Of a stretch of 64,000 bases of DNA, positions 1 through 9,587 are shown piece after piece. The DNA is from JACCTI01 sp038237435 (GTDB taxonomy: Bacteria; Verrucomicrobiota; Verrucomicrobiia; Chthoniobacterales; UBA10450), in the NCBI GenBank assembly GCA_038237435.1, contig JBBRYT010000003.1:186001-250000 (forward strand). Reading direction: 5' to 3'. The notes below the pieces were generated by a model. The model did not search any database, was not told where the DNA came from, and saw only the letters and a program-made list of their open reading frames with translations. Position 1 is the stretch's first letter, and each line of letters starts with the position of its first letter. A program made the translations under genes and the position numbers.

Positions 1-163
1 GAGGCGGTGGAGAAAGGAAGAAACTCGCGAACAGAACGGCGCTGAGTCCGCCGATCGAAGCGAAGGCGAGATTGCGTTTATCAATCCCCTCCGCGAATGC
101 GTCGACCATCAGGATCAAAAATCCCAACAACGCGACCACGATTTCCAGCCAGGGCGCGGTCAT
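1..163 (-). CDS. nuoN: NADH-quinone oxidoreductase subunit N, N-terminal part (cut by window edge)
   Basis: Only about the first 54 residues lie in the window. They start MTAPWLEIVVALLGFLIL and form a hydrophobic first membrane segment, as expected for the antiporter-like membrane subunit N of respiratory complex I. The ATG overlaps the nuoM stop in an ATGA, so translation is probably coupled. Identification rests on position at the end of an L-M-N order and on hydrophobicity, because the conserved proton-channel helices are outside the window. Confidence 0.85.
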   Translation of the reverse strand, partial: MTAPWLEIVVALLGFLILMVDAFAEGIDKRNLAFASIGGLSAVLFASFFLSPPP

Positions 164-1641
164 TGTTCGGCGACTTTTTGCGAAAAGTAATTTTGAAATG
201 TCGGCGTTAGTATTCGCACGAACATCTGCGGAAAGAATCCGACGTAGAGTAACGCGGCGACGAGCAGAGTAATCGGCAGTCGAAAATAACCGCGCAGGTC
301 TGGCAACGACGCCCATCGTTCCGGCATGTTGCCCATGAAGACCGCTCGATAGGCGCGCAACATGTAGACGGCCGATATGACCACGCCCCAGAGCCCAAGC
401 AGGGTCGCGATTTGCATGACGTGAAATTGTTCCATATCAGCGCCGTTGTGGAATGCGCCGAAAAAGACCATCACTTCCGCGGCGAAATTCGCGAAGCCGG
501 GCAAACCGATCGACGCAAATGCTCCTAGTCCAAATGCGAGCCCGGCGAGCGGCATCACTTTGGCAAGACCGCCAAGATCTGCGAACGACAAAGTTCCGGT
601 GCGCGCACGAACTTCGCCCGCGATGGCGAAGAGCAACGCGATGGAAAGCCCGTGAGCGAACATCAGCATGGCAGCGCCGCTTGTTCCGAGGATATTTCCG
701 CTCGCGATCCCGAGAAAAACGTAGCCCATGTGCATCACGCTCGAGTAACCGAGCATCCAATCGAGTTTCTCTTGCGCGATCGTGACGAGTCCGACGTAGA
801 TGATGTTGCCTAACAAGAGCAAGATCAGCAGCCACGCCCAATGCCGTGCGCCTTCCGGTAACATCGGCAGCGCGATTCGCAGCAAGCCGTAGAGTCCAAA
901 TTTTTTCAGCACGCCCGCGTGCAGCATCGCAGCGGGGGCGGGCGCGGAGGCGTAGGCTTCGGGCGCCCAGGTGTGAAAAGGAAAAAGCGAAATCAAGATT
1001 CCAAAACCGATGAGCAGCAGCAGATAAATATTTTGCTGCACATCGGCAGGGACGGCGCGGCTCGCAGTTTGCAAAGCGCGTAGATCAAACGAACGAGCCG
1101 CCTCCGGTACGCTGCGGTAAAGCATGATCAAGCCGAGCAGAAGAATGAAACTGCCGGTCGCGAGATAAATCGTGATCTTCCACGCCGCCCCATAACGATC
1201 GCCGCTCCCCCAAATTCCAATGAGCAAAAATGTGGGTATGAGCGCGAGCTCGTGAAAAGCGTAGAAGAAGAAAAGGTCTAACGAGACAAACGCGCCCATC
1301 GCGCCGGCGGAAATGAAAAGGAGACAGGCGTAGAACGCGTTTTCGTGTCGCGTGATTTCGCCCGTGAACCAGATCGCAGCCAGCGTAACGATGGCGGTGA
1401 GTAGAGCCATGATCAGGCTCAAGCCATCAAGGCCTAACGAGAAGTTGAGTTTCCACTCCGCGCTCATCGGGAACGAAGTGATAAAATTATAAGGCTGGGT
1501 GTGATCGAAATTCGCAAAAGCGAAAAGTGCAGCCAGCAATGTGATTGCGGCGGCGGAAAGCGAAGTTTGGCGCGCTGGCGCGCCAGCGAGAACGGCGACC
1601 GCGGCGAGGAGCGGACAAAAGACTAGGATCAACGGAATCAT
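160..1641 (-). CDS. nuoM: NADH-quinone oxidoreductase subunit M
   Basis: A 493-aa polytopic membrane protein of the antiporter-like family (proton-pumping arm of complex I). Visible hallmarks are the segment FFFYAFHELALIPTFLLIG, with the conserved membrane Glu, and FHTWAPEAYASAPAPAAML, the subunit M signature. The frame stays open upstream to 1749, but the start at 1641 (MIPLILVF) overlaps the nuoL stop by ATGA, whereas the longer form would begin with a polar stretch inside nuoL. One copy of the dispersed GCCTAACGAG motif lies inside the gene at 1432-1441. Confidence 0.96.
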   Translation of the reverse strand: MIPLILVFCPLLAAVAVLAGAPARQTSLSAAAITLLAALFAFANFDHTQPYNFITSFPMSAEWKLNFSLGLDGLSLIMALLTAIVTLAAIWFTGEITRHENAFYACLLFISAGAMGAFVSLDLFFFYAFHELALIPTFLLIGIWGSGDRYGAAWKITIYLATGSFILLLGLIMLYRSVPEAARSFDLRALQTASRAVPADVQQNIYLLLLIGFGILISLFPFHTWAPEAYASAPAPAAMLHAGVLKKFGLYGLLRIALPMLPEGARHWAWLLILLLLGNIIYVGLVTIAQEKLDWMLGYSSVMHMGYVFLGIASGNILGTSGAAMLMFAHGLSIALLFAIAGEVRARTGTLSFADLGGLAKVMPLAGLAFGLGAFASIGLPGFANFAAEVMVFFGAFHNGADMEQFHVMQIATLLGLWGVVISAVYMLRAYRAVFMGNMPERWASLPDLRGYFRLPITLLVAALLYVGFFPQMFVRILTPTFQNYFSQKVAEQ

Positions 1642-3434
1642 TTGAAAACGGCGAAGTAGATCAACCCGATGATTCCCAGTCCGAAGATGAATGCGTAGGC
1701 CTGAAGATTTCCAATTTGCAGGCAGCGAAGAAGTGAACCGACTCCCCACGTCGTAGTGCTCGCTCCGCGCACGCCGAGCGCATCGATAATCCAGTGATCA
1801 ATGAATGCAGATAAGCCGGCGAGAAATTCCTGCGTAATATCGATCAGCCACGCATAAAGTTCGTCGAAGTAGAATCGCTTTCTCAAAAACGCGAGATCGA
1901 TCGGATCGCTCTCGCGTTTTCGGTAAAGAGAGACGGCCGCGATCACGCCGAGTAACATTGCGACTACCGCGAGGGTAGGAACTACGTGACCAGCTTCCTC
2001 GACACGCGGCAGTATCAGAAAAATCTTCGCGAAAAATCCGAAGCCGGCGAGCAAAGCCGGAACACTCAGCACGAGCAAGGGTCCGGTCATGACAAACGGC
2101 GCTTCGTCGCCACGCAGCGCGTTGTCTGAACGCGGCTTGCCGAAGAAGACGACCAGCACGAGACGCAACATGTAGAACGCAGTCAGAAACGCGGTGCAGA
2201 GCCCGATGTAGAAAATCAGTTTGTCCTTCTCGTAAGCGAGACCAAGGATTGTGTCCTTGCTAAAAAATCCGCTGAACGGCGGACAACCGATCAGCGCCAG
2301 AGTCCCGATTAGAAATGTCGCGCAAGTAATCGGGAGTCGCTTCCCCAAGCCTCCCATCTTCCAAATATTCTGCTCGTGATGGAGCATGATGATGATCGCG
2401 CCGGCGCCGAGGAAGAGAAGCGCTTTGAAAAACGCGTGCGTGAACAAGTGGAACATCGCTGCTTCACCCGAGGCGAGTCCCACGGCCATGATCATGTAAC
2501 CAAGTTGTGAGAGCGTCGAGTAAGCGAGGATGCGTTTGATGTCGTTCTGTTGCGTCGCAATTAGACCGGCCATGACGGCGGTGATGGTTCCGATCCATGC
2601 GATGACATGCAGCGCTTGCGCTGATGCTTGGATGAGAAATCCTACTCGCACGAGCATATAGACGCCCGCGGCCACCATGGTCGCGGCATGGATCAGCGCA
2701 GAAATCGGCGTCGGGCCCTCCATCGCGTCCGGCAACCAAACGTGCAGCGGAAATTGCGCAGACTTTCCAACCGCGCCGCAAAAAACGAGCAGCGCAGCGA
2801 TGGTTAGATAGCCGGGATGACTTGTTAGGCTGGTCATCTTTCCGGCGATGTCGCGAAAGATAACGGAACCGGTCGCACTCCACACCATCAGGATTCCGAG
2901 CATGAATCCGAAGTCGCCGATGCGATTCGTGAGAAACGCTTTCTTCGCTGCTTCCGCTGCAGCATCGCGTTCGAACCAATGTCCAATGAGCAAATAGGAA
3001 CTGACGCCGACCAGTTCCCAGAAAATGAACATCATGACGAAATTGTTCGCGAGGATGATGCCGAGCATCGAAAACATAAAGAGCGACAGCGACGCGAAGT
3101 AGCGCGACTTGCCCGCATCATCTTGCATGTAGCCTAACGAGTAGATGTGAATGAGTCCCCCCACGCCGGTCACGAGCACCAGCATGGTCTTGCTCAACCC
3201 ATCGAGCGTGAGGCCGATCGGAACGTAGAAGAGCGGGCGGAGATCAATCCATGGAAGATCGGTCGTGGCGAATTCGGACTCTCGAAAAACCAGGCAGGCA
3301 CAGACGAAGCCGATGATCGACGCGCCGACAGAAACAAATGCGCTGAGCGATGCGTAGCGTCGCGTGAAGAGAAGAAGCGCGGCTGCCGAAACCAGCGGGA
3401 GCAGAAGGATATAATATGGAAGTGCGCTGCTCAT
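1638..3434 (-). CDS. nuoL: NADH-quinone oxidoreductase subunit L
   Basis: A 598-aa antiporter-like subunit at the distal end of the complex I membrane arm. It contains the family block GKSAQFPLHVWLPDAMEGP followed by TPISALIHAATMVAAGVY, and the early FIFWELVGVSSYLLIG with its essential Glu. Length is typical. Its stop overlaps the nuoM start. It carries a motif copy at 3132-3141 in the extended form ending GAGTAG, read here in antisense so no stop arises. Confidence 0.97.
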   Translation of the reverse strand: MSSALPYYILLLPLVSAAALLLFTRRYASLSAFVSVGASIIGFVCACLVFRESEFATTDLPWIDLRPLFYVPIGLTLDGLSKTMLVLVTGVGGLIHIYSLGYMQDDAGKSRYFASLSLFMFSMLGIILANNFVMMFIFWELVGVSSYLLIGHWFERDAAAEAAKKAFLTNRIGDFGFMLGILMVWSATGSVIFRDIAGKMTSLTSHPGYLTIAALLVFCGAVGKSAQFPLHVWLPDAMEGPTPISALIHAATMVAAGVYMLVRVGFLIQASAQALHVIAWIGTITAVMAGLIATQQNDIKRILAYSTLSQLGYMIMAVGLASGEAAMFHLFTHAFFKALLFLGAGAIIIMLHHEQNIWKMGGLGKRLPITCATFLIGTLALIGCPPFSGFFSKDTILGLAYEKDKLIFYIGLCTAFLTAFYMLRLVLVVFFGKPRSDNALRGDEAPFVMTGPLLVLSVPALLAGFGFFAKIFLILPRVEEAGHVVPTLAVVAMLLGVIAAVSLYRKRESDPIDLAFLRKRFYFDELYAWLIDITQEFLAGLSAFIDHWIIDALGVRGASTTTWGVGSLLRCLQIGNLQAYAFIFGLGIIGLIYFAVFK

Positions 3435-3440
3435 GGCGGA

Positions 3441-3761
3441 TCAGAACTTCAAAGCGTTGATGTCCTCGACGTGCGTCGTTTGGCGTGCGCGATAAAGCGC
3501 GACGATGATGGCGAGCCCGACCGCGACTTCCGCCGCTGCGACGGTGATGATGAAGAAAACAAAAACCTGCGCGTTGTAATTCGGCAATCCGTCCGCGCCC
3601 AGGCGATAGCGCGAGAATGCGACTAACGAGAGGTTGGCTGCGTTCAACATCAGCTCGAGCGACATGAAAATGATAATGATATTGCGACGCAGCAAGACAC
3701 CGGCGAAGCCCATGGTGAAGAGCATTCCGCTGACCAAAAGGTAATCGCCGAGCGTGGCCAT
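3441..3761 (-). CDS. nuoK: NADH-quinone oxidoreductase subunit K
   Basis: A 106-aa protein with three predicted membrane helices. It matches NuoK in size and in the segments GVLLRRNIIIIFMSLELMLNA (conserved membrane Glu) and VFFIITVAAAEVAVGLAI (second conserved Glu). It starts one base after the nuoJ stop and ends six bases before nuoL. Confidence 0.96.
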   Translation of the reverse strand: MATLGDYLLVSGMLFTMGFAGVLLRRNIIIIFMSLELMLNAANLSLVAFSRYRLGADGLPNYNAQVFVFFIITVAAAEVAVGLAIIVALYRARQTTHVEDINALKF

Positions 3762-3762
3762 C

Positions 3763-4266
3763 TCAGCGCAGTTCCTTTTTGCTCAGCACGATCACGCCGA
3801 TCGTCGCCACCAGGACCAGAACGGCGATGATCTGGAACGGCAGGTTGAAGTTATCGAAAAGCAGAAGGCCGATGGCGCGGACATCATCGGTACGAGGAGC
3901 GGAGAGGCGCGGAAAAGTTTCTTTTGCTCCGCACAGTTGATCGATGACGAGATAGATCTGCGCGAACAAGGCGAGTGAAACCGCGGCACCACCGATGACA
4001 GGCACGATGTTGAACTTGCGCCGTTCTTCCGCGCGCAGATCGAGCAGCATGATGATGAAAAGAAAGAGCACCATGACGGCGCCGGCGTAGACAAGAATTT
4101 GAAGGATGCCGATGAGGTAGGCATCGAGCGACATGAAGAGCGCGGACAGTCCGAGGAAGCTAACGACCAAACTCAACGCGCTTGCGACCGGATTGCGATT
4201 CAGCACAACCGCCGCCCCAAAGACGAGCATGAGAATCGCGAAGATCCAGAAGAGGAATGCCGGCAT
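3763..4266 (-). CDS. nuoJ: NADH-quinone oxidoreductase subunit J
   Basis: A 167-aa protein with about five hydrophobic helices, including AYLIGILQILVYAGAVMVLF, the characteristic NuoJ helix with a pi-bulge in known structures. NuoJ sits between the peripheral arm and the pumping subunits of complex I. It is three bases downstream of nuoI, and nuoK follows after one base, so it is translated within the same operon. Confidence 0.95.
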   Translation of the reverse strand: MPAFLFWIFAILMLVFGAAVVLNRNPVASALSLVVSFLGLSALFMSLDAYLIGILQILVYAGAVMVLFLFIIMLLDLRAEERRKFNIVPVIGGAAVSLALFAQIYLVIDQLCGAKETFPRLSAPRTDDVRAIGLLLFDNFNLPFQIIAVLVLVATIGVIVLSKKELR

Positions 4267-4269
4267 GAA

Positions 4270-4800
4270 TTACTTCTTCTCGTTCCACTTTAGGACGACG
4301 CCGTGCATGACGCCGCCGATCTCGAGCAGCTTTTCCTTGTTGTGCACCATGTCGGCGCGGGTGAAGCCGGTAATGGCGTAATCCTTGCGTAGAAAGATCG
4401 CCTGTTCTGGGCAAACCTCTTCACACATGCCGCAGTAAATGCAGCGGATCATGTCGATGTCGAACTCGTCCGGATATTTTTCCACCTTGGCGAACTTGTC
4501 GTTAGGCGATAGTTCGCCGGGAATGATTTTGATCGCGCGTGGCGGACAGATGAATTCGCAGAGCTGACACGCGACACATCGCACGCGGCCCGCCACATCA
4601 CGCACCAAGGCGGGCGCGCCCCGATAATGCTCCGGCAGATTCGCGTCCCATTTTTCCTCCGGGTATTGCATGGTCACTTTCGTGCGGCCGAGAAGCATGT
4701 TCTTCACATGCTTAAACGTGACCGCCATCCCGCTCAGGATCGCGGGCAAATAAGCTCGCTCTTTCCAAGTCAGGTTGGGGCGTTGAACCGTGATCGCCAT
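4270..4800 (-). CDS. nuoI: NADH-quinone oxidoreductase subunit I (two 4Fe-4S clusters)
   Basis: A 176-aa ferredoxin-like subunit that passes electrons to the quinone-site cluster. Both 4Fe-4S binding motifs are intact: CVACQLCEFICP and CIYCGMCEEVCP, each C-x2-C-x2-C-x3-CP. The N-terminus has an amphipathic segment expected to contact the membrane subunit NuoH. It abuts nuoH directly with no intergenic base. Confidence 0.97.
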   Translation of the reverse strand: MAITVQRPNLTWKERAYLPAILSGMAVTFKHVKNMLLGRTKVTMQYPEEKWDANLPEHYRGAPALVRDVAGRVRCVACQLCEFICPPRAIKIIPGELSPNDKFAKVEKYPDEFDIDMIRCIYCGMCEEVCPEQAIFLRKDYAITGFTRADMVHNKEKLLEIGGVMHGVVLKWNEKK

Positions 4801-5892
4801 TTATTGCGGGAAATACGCGATGATGATGGCCGCGATGAAAATGTTCACGAGCGCGATCTCGAAAAAGAAAATCCAGCCGAGACGCATCAGTTGATCGTAG
4901 CGAAAGCGCGGCAGCGTCCAGCGCACCCAAATGAAGATGAAAAGGAGCGCGATGATTTTGGCAAAGAAGGTCGCGATATTGAAAAGGCCACCGAGAATTC
5001 CGCGCGATCCATCAACCAACGCCCAATGAAATCCGCCGTGCCATGATGGAATTGGGAGATGCCAGCCTCCGAGAAAAAGCGTCACGATGATGGCGGAACC
5101 GGTGATCATGGCAATATATTCGCCGAGGAAAAAGAGACCGAACTTCATCGAGCCGTATTCGGTGTGATAGCCGCCGACCAATTCTGTTTCCGCTTCCGGT
5201 AAATCGAACGGCAATCGATTCGTCTCCGCGAAAATCGCAATGGTGAAGACGACGAAGGAGATGAACATGGGAACCGCGAGCAGCCATTTTCCGACATTCG
5301 TCCAATCACCGATGAATGGTGCAATCATCCAGCCGTGTTCGATTTGATATTGGACAATACTCGTTAGGCGCAATTGCCCAACGAGCAGGAACACGGGAAT
5401 GACCGCCAGGCTTAACGAGAGCTCGTAGGAAATCATTTGCGAGCTGGAACGGACAGCGCCGAGAAACGGAAACTTTGAATTCGACGACCAGCCGGCAATG
5501 ACGATGCCGTAAACGCCTAACGAGGCGATGGCGAAGACGAAGAGCACGCCGACGTTGATGTCGGCGATGACCATCGGCACGCCGAAAAGTGTGCTGCCGA
5601 ACGGCACGACTGCGAGTGTGGTGATCGCCGGAACCATTGCCAGGCACGGGGCTAGCCAATAATAAAATGTATTCACGTGCGCCGGCGTAAAATCCTCCTT
5701 GAGCAGGAATTTGAAGGCGTCAGCGATTGGTTGCAGCAAGCCTGCGGGCCCGACCCGATTCGGGCCCGGCCGATCTTGAATCAACGCGCTGATACGGCGC
5801 TCGGCATAAACACTGTAGTTCATCAGCCCGAGCACGACCGCCAGCAACGCCGCGATTTTCGCGAAAGTGATTCCGATAAAAGCGTAATCCAT
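4801..5892 (-). CDS. nuoH: NADH-quinone oxidoreductase subunit H
   Basis: A 363-aa, roughly eight-helix membrane subunit that forms part of the quinone chamber of complex I. It shows the two invariant NuoH loops, DRPGPNRVGPAGLLQPIADA and AETNRLPFDLPEAETELVGG followed by YHTEYGSMKFGLFF. It starts within the nuoG stop (one-base overlap). Two motif copies fall inside it (5360-5369 and 5515-5524). Confidence 0.97.
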   Translation of the reverse strand: MDYAFIGITFAKIAALLAVVLGLMNYSVYAERRISALIQDRPGPNRVGPAGLLQPIADAFKFLLKEDFTPAHVNTFYYWLAPCLAMVPAITTLAVVPFGSTLFGVPMVIADINVGVLFVFAIASLGVYGIVIAGWSSNSKFPFLGAVRSSSQMISYELSLSLAVIPVFLLVGQLRLTSIVQYQIEHGWMIAPFIGDWTNVGKWLLAVPMFISFVVFTIAIFAETNRLPFDLPEAETELVGGYHTEYGSMKFGLFFLGEYIAMITGSAIIVTLFLGGWHLPIPSWHGGFHWALVDGSRGILGGLFNIATFFAKIIALLFIFIWVRWTLPRFRYDQLMRLGWIFFFEIALVNIFIAAIIIAYFPQ

Positions 5893-7625
5893 CAGTTTGC
5901 CTTCGGCGGCCTCGTGGCCTCGCGGATTTCGTCTTCGTCGAATGGGATGTCGCGTGGCGGACCGGGTGTCACATCAATGTCGGTCACGTGCACGCCGAGA
6001 TCGCCGATTTTGCTCAGGCTCAATCCGCTAAACGACGGCACCGAGCGAGCGATCTGCGCAAAAACTTCTTCGATGGTATAGATGCCGTTCTGTCCTGAGT
6101 AAGCCTGGATCAGATCGCGCAAGATTTCCCAATCATCTCGCGCTTCGCCCGGCGGCATCACTGCGCGATTCAATCGTTGCAGACGACCGTCGCCATTAAT
6201 CATCGAGCCGCGTTTTTCTGCGAAGCCAGATGATGGCAGCAATACGGTCGCACATTTTGTCGAATCATTTTCGAGCAAGTCCATCAGGATGAGCGCAGGC
6301 AAATTCGCGAGATGTTCCGGATCAATTCCGGCTTCGAGCGGATTCTCGGAGAGTGCGATCAGGGCTTTGATTTGTCCGCTCGCGACACCTTGCGCGATCT
6401 GCGCTAGTTGCGTGCCCCGATCACTCGTTAGGCCAAGAATGATGTGTGCGCCCGTTGTGTTTGGATTGCGATCGCGGCTGAGCAAAATGTCGTCGCCCGC
6501 TCCCAAATGCGGCACGACGTCGATGAAACGGGCGCCTAACGAGTGTTTCAAGCGCGACGCGAGCCACAGTTCTTCATTCGTCAGGCGCGCCGAAGCGATG
6601 ATGGCAATTTCCGAGCCGTCAAAATGCTTTAACTGCGCGGCCGCATGCATGATCGCCGTCTTCCAATCCGTGGCGACCAGACTCGCGCCGTCGAAAATTT
6701 TCGGCTCGAGCAAACGCCTGTCGGATTGCAGGTAATCGAAATTGAGGCGGCCGTAATCGCACATCCAGCAGGAATTGACCGCGTCGTTCTCGCGCGGCGT
6801 TTGCCGGTAGATGACGCCTTCGCGCGTCCCGATGATGGTATTGCAGCCGGTCGCGCAACTCGTGCAAAAACTCTTCGTCTCCTTTAAGAACCAGACGCGC
6901 ATCTTGAAACGAAAATCCGCGGAGGTCAGCGCGCCGACCGGACAAATGTCGACGGTGTTAAGCGAATAATTATTTTCCAAACGCTTGCCGGGATGCGCGG
7001 TCAGAACGGTGTGACTGCCGCGATCGATGAAGCCGAGGACATCGTCCTTCGCGACCTCGCTGCAAAAACGGATGCAGCGCGAACACAAGATGCAGCGCTC
7101 ATCATCGAGCGTGACGCGTGGACCGAGCTCGACGTTTTTTGGCTTCTTCACTTTGTTCTCGAGGAAGCGTGATTCCGCCGCGCCATATTCGACGCTGAAT
7201 TCCTGCAAACGACATTCGCCCGCTTGATCGCAGATCGGACAATCGAGCGGATGATTGATGAGCAAAAATTCCATCACACCGCGACGGCATTCCTCAACCA
7301 TTGGTGAAGTCGTGCGCACACCCATTCCTTCTGCGACGTCCGTGGCGCAGGAAATTTGCGGACGCGGCATCCAATTGATTTCCGGCATTCCATCCGGGCC
7401 CATGACTGCTTTGCGATCGGGACCCATCTTCGGCATGCCCATTTCGATCAGGCACATTCGGCAATTGCCGGGCGAGCTGAGCTTTTTGTGATAGCAATAA
7501 CGCGGCACGTAACTGCCGGCTTGCTCGCAGGCTTCGATCAAGCGAGTGCCTTTCGCGAATTGCTTCCAGACGCCGTCCACTTGGACGTTAACCATCTGCG
7601 GAGGAGCTGAGACTTCCGCGTTCAT
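5892..7625 (-). CDS. nuoG: NADH-quinone oxidoreductase subunit G (short form)
   Basis: A 577-aa iron-sulfur subunit of the complex I peripheral arm. In order it has an N-terminal 2Fe-2S ferredoxin domain (Cys in CYHKKLSSPGNCRMC), the His-Cys 4Fe-4S motif HPLDCPICDQAGEC, a 4Fe-4S pair (CILCSRCIRFC and CPVGAL), the CTSCATGC cluster motif, and a molybdopterin-oxidoreductase-like C-terminal domain that is shorter than in many NuoG proteins. The ATG at 7625 (MNAEVSAPP) was chosen because it overlaps the nuoEF stop by ATGA. The frame is open for ten more codons upstream. Confidence 0.96.
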   Translation of the reverse strand: MNAEVSAPPQMVNVQVDGVWKQFAKGTRLIEACEQAGSYVPRYCYHKKLSSPGNCRMCLIEMGMPKMGPDRKAVMGPDGMPEINWMPRPQISCATDVAEGMGVRTTSPMVEECRRGVMEFLLINHPLDCPICDQAGECRLQEFSVEYGAAESRFLENKVKKPKNVELGPRVTLDDERCILCSRCIRFCSEVAKDDVLGFIDRGSHTVLTAHPGKRLENNYSLNTVDICPVGALTSADFRFKMRVWFLKETKSFCTSCATGCNTIIGTREGVIYRQTPRENDAVNSCWMCDYGRLNFDYLQSDRRLLEPKIFDGASLVATDWKTAIMHAAAQLKHFDGSEIAIIASARLTNEELWLASRLKHSLGARFIDVVPHLGAGDDILLSRDRNPNTTGAHIILGLTSDRGTQLAQIAQGVASGQIKALIALSENPLEAGIDPEHLANLPALILMDLLENDSTKCATVLLPSSGFAEKRGSMINGDGRLQRLNRAVMPPGEARDDWEILRDLIQAYSGQNGIYTIEEVFAQIARSVPSFSGLSLSKIGDLGVHVTDIDVTPGPPRDIPFDEDEIREATRPPKAN

Positions 7626-9580
7626 ATCATTCCCGCCGCTCCGGCTTTTTCCCAACCCGGATCGTGCGCGAGGGCAATCGTTTCGATTTCGCCGGTTTGT
7701 TCTTCGATTAGTTCTCCGGGCGTGAACTCGGGAGGGAGTGGTGGCGGAGTGGATTTGTTAGACCTGCTCGCGAATTCATTGGGAAATTTTTCGATGAAAC
7801 TTTGTGTCGGCCAGGCGCAGGCTTCGCCGAAGGCGCAGATGGTGCGGCCGGCGATATTGTCCGCGACGTTTTTCAAGGTTTTCGGATCTTCAATTGTGCC
7901 GCCGCCTAACAGCATGCGGTCGGTGATTTTTTTCATCCAAAGTGAACCTTCGCGGCAGGGCGTGCACTGACCGCACGATTCGTGCGCGTAAAATTCGTTG
8001 ATGTTGTTCAGCGCCCAGACCATGTCGCGCGAATCGTCGAGCACGATGACGCCGCCCGAGCCGGCCATCGATCCGGCGGCGGCTAACGAATCGAAATCCA
8101 TCGGCAAATCGAAGAGCGACATGTCGGCGTCTTTGATTTTGAAGTGATCGTCCGCCCGCAAGACTTTGGCGGAACTTCCGCCGGGAATGACGGCTTTGAT
8201 GTAACGACCGAAACGCGGACCGCTAGCCATGTCGTTGATCAGCTGGCCCATCGTCACTGCGCCGACTTCGATTTCGAAATAACCAGGCCGCTGCACATCG
8301 CCGCTCACGCAAACGATCCGTGTGCCGGTGTTGTTAGGCCGACCGAGCTTGGCGTAATTCGCGCCGCCCATGGCGACGATATGTTTCACGTGGCAGAGTG
8401 TCTCGACGTTGTTTACGATCGTCGGACACATGTAGAGACCGAGAACGGCGGGAAAATATGGTGGCTTGATACGCGGATAAGCGCGCTTGCCTTCGAGCGA
8501 TTCGATCAGGCCGGTTTCTTCGCCGCAAATGTAAGCGCCGGCGCCCCGATGAATGTAAATTTCGCAGTCGAAATCGCGGCCAAGAATATTTTTGCCTAAC
8601 AAGTTCTTGCCGCGCGCTTCTTCGATGGCGCGTTCGAGAATCTTCGCGCCTGCGGGGAACTCGCCGCGGATGTAGATGTAGGCAGTCTTCACCCCGAGCG
8701 CGAAAGCCGAGATCAACATGCCCTCGATCAGCTGATGCGGATCCTGATGAATGATGTAGCGATCCTTAAATGTGCCCGGCTCTGATTCGTCAGCGTTGCA
8801 GATGAGATAGACCGGCTTCTTCTCATCGGGCTTGATGAAACCCCACTTCAGACCGCACGGAAATCCCGCGCCGCCCCGGCCGCGGAGACCGGAAGTTTTC
8901 ACTTCGTTGACGATATCGGCGCGCGACATCGTGACGGCTTTTTTCAACTCTTCGTAGCCACCGTTCTTCAGATAACAATCGATATCGCTGGCGTAATTCT
9001 CGCGACCGATGTTTTTGAAAATGAGGCGATGTTCGAGCGGATGCGGTTGCGGACTACTCGTTAGGGGATCCTGCGTGAGAATATTGGTGGCAGCGGAGGG
9101 CTGCACGTTTTCGTGCAATACATCCTCAAGCATGCAGACGGGCGCAGTTCCACAGCTCGCAAGGCATTCGACAAACTCGATGCTGTAATTTCCGTCTGCG
9201 CTGACTGAAATCGGGTTGTGCATGCCGCTATCGGCATGATGCAGATCGATGCCGGTGGCGGTCGCGAGCTGATCACGGAGTTGATAGCTGCCGGCCATCG
9301 CGCAACTCAGCGTGCGACAAACGCGCAGATGCTTTTTTCCGGCGGGCGCCTGTCGATACATCGGATAAAACGTGACTAGTTCGAGAATATTTATCGGTTG
9401 CAGTCCAAGCTTGTGCGCAATCCACAACACGCCGTCTTCGCTGATGAATCCGAAATGTTCCTGCCACAGATGCAGCAATGGCATCGACGCGCTGCGTTTC
9501 CGGTCCGCTGGATAGCGCACGATCGCTTTGTCCATCTCCCGCTCGAGCTCGGGGGGAACGATGTCCGTCGTCGAAGCCAC
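7622..9580 (-). CDS. nuoEF: Fused NADH-quinone oxidoreductase subunits E and F
   Basis: One 652-aa frame carries two complex I subunits. Residues about 1-170 are NuoE (24-kDa, thioredoxin-like 2Fe-2S protein; ligands in CRTLSC and CLASC). Residues about 185-650 are NuoF (51-kDa NADH/FMN site GRGGAGFPCGLKW, GAGAYICGEETGLIESLEGK, and the 4Fe-4S motif ESCGQCTPCREG). The start is GTG. The linker PLTSSPQPHP is encoded in part by CCTAACGAGTAGT, a form of the dispersed motif that elsewhere ends genes. No ATG, GTG or TTG start for a separate NuoF is visible just after the linker, which favours a true fusion. Confidence 0.93.
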   Translation of the reverse strand: MASTTDIVPPELEREMDKAIVRYPADRKRSASMPLLHLWQEHFGFISEDGVLWIAHKLGLQPINILELVTFYPMYRQAPAGKKHLRVCRTLSCAMAGSYQLRDQLATATGIDLHHADSGMHNPISVSADGNYSIEFVECLASCGTAPVCMLEDVLHENVQPSAATNILTQDPLTSSPQPHPLEHRLIFKNIGRENYASDIDCYLKNGGYEELKKAVTMSRADIVNEVKTSGLRGRGGAGFPCGLKWGFIKPDEKKPVYLICNADESEPGTFKDRYIIHQDPHQLIEGMLISAFALGVKTAYIYIRGEFPAGAKILERAIEEARGKNLLGKNILGRDFDCEIYIHRGAGAYICGEETGLIESLEGKRAYPRIKPPYFPAVLGLYMCPTIVNNVETLCHVKHIVAMGGANYAKLGRPNNTGTRIVCVSGDVQRPGYFEIEVGAVTMGQLINDMASGPRFGRYIKAVIPGGSSAKVLRADDHFKIKDADMSLFDLPMDFDSLAAAGSMAGSGGVIVLDDSRDMVWALNNINEFYAHESCGQCTPCREGSLWMKKITDRMLLGGGTIEDPKTLKNVADNIAGRTICAFGEACAWPTQSFIEKFPNEFASRSNKSTPPPLPPEFTPGELIEEQTGEIETIALAHDPGWEKAGAAGMI

Positions 9581-9587
9581 GCGCTTG

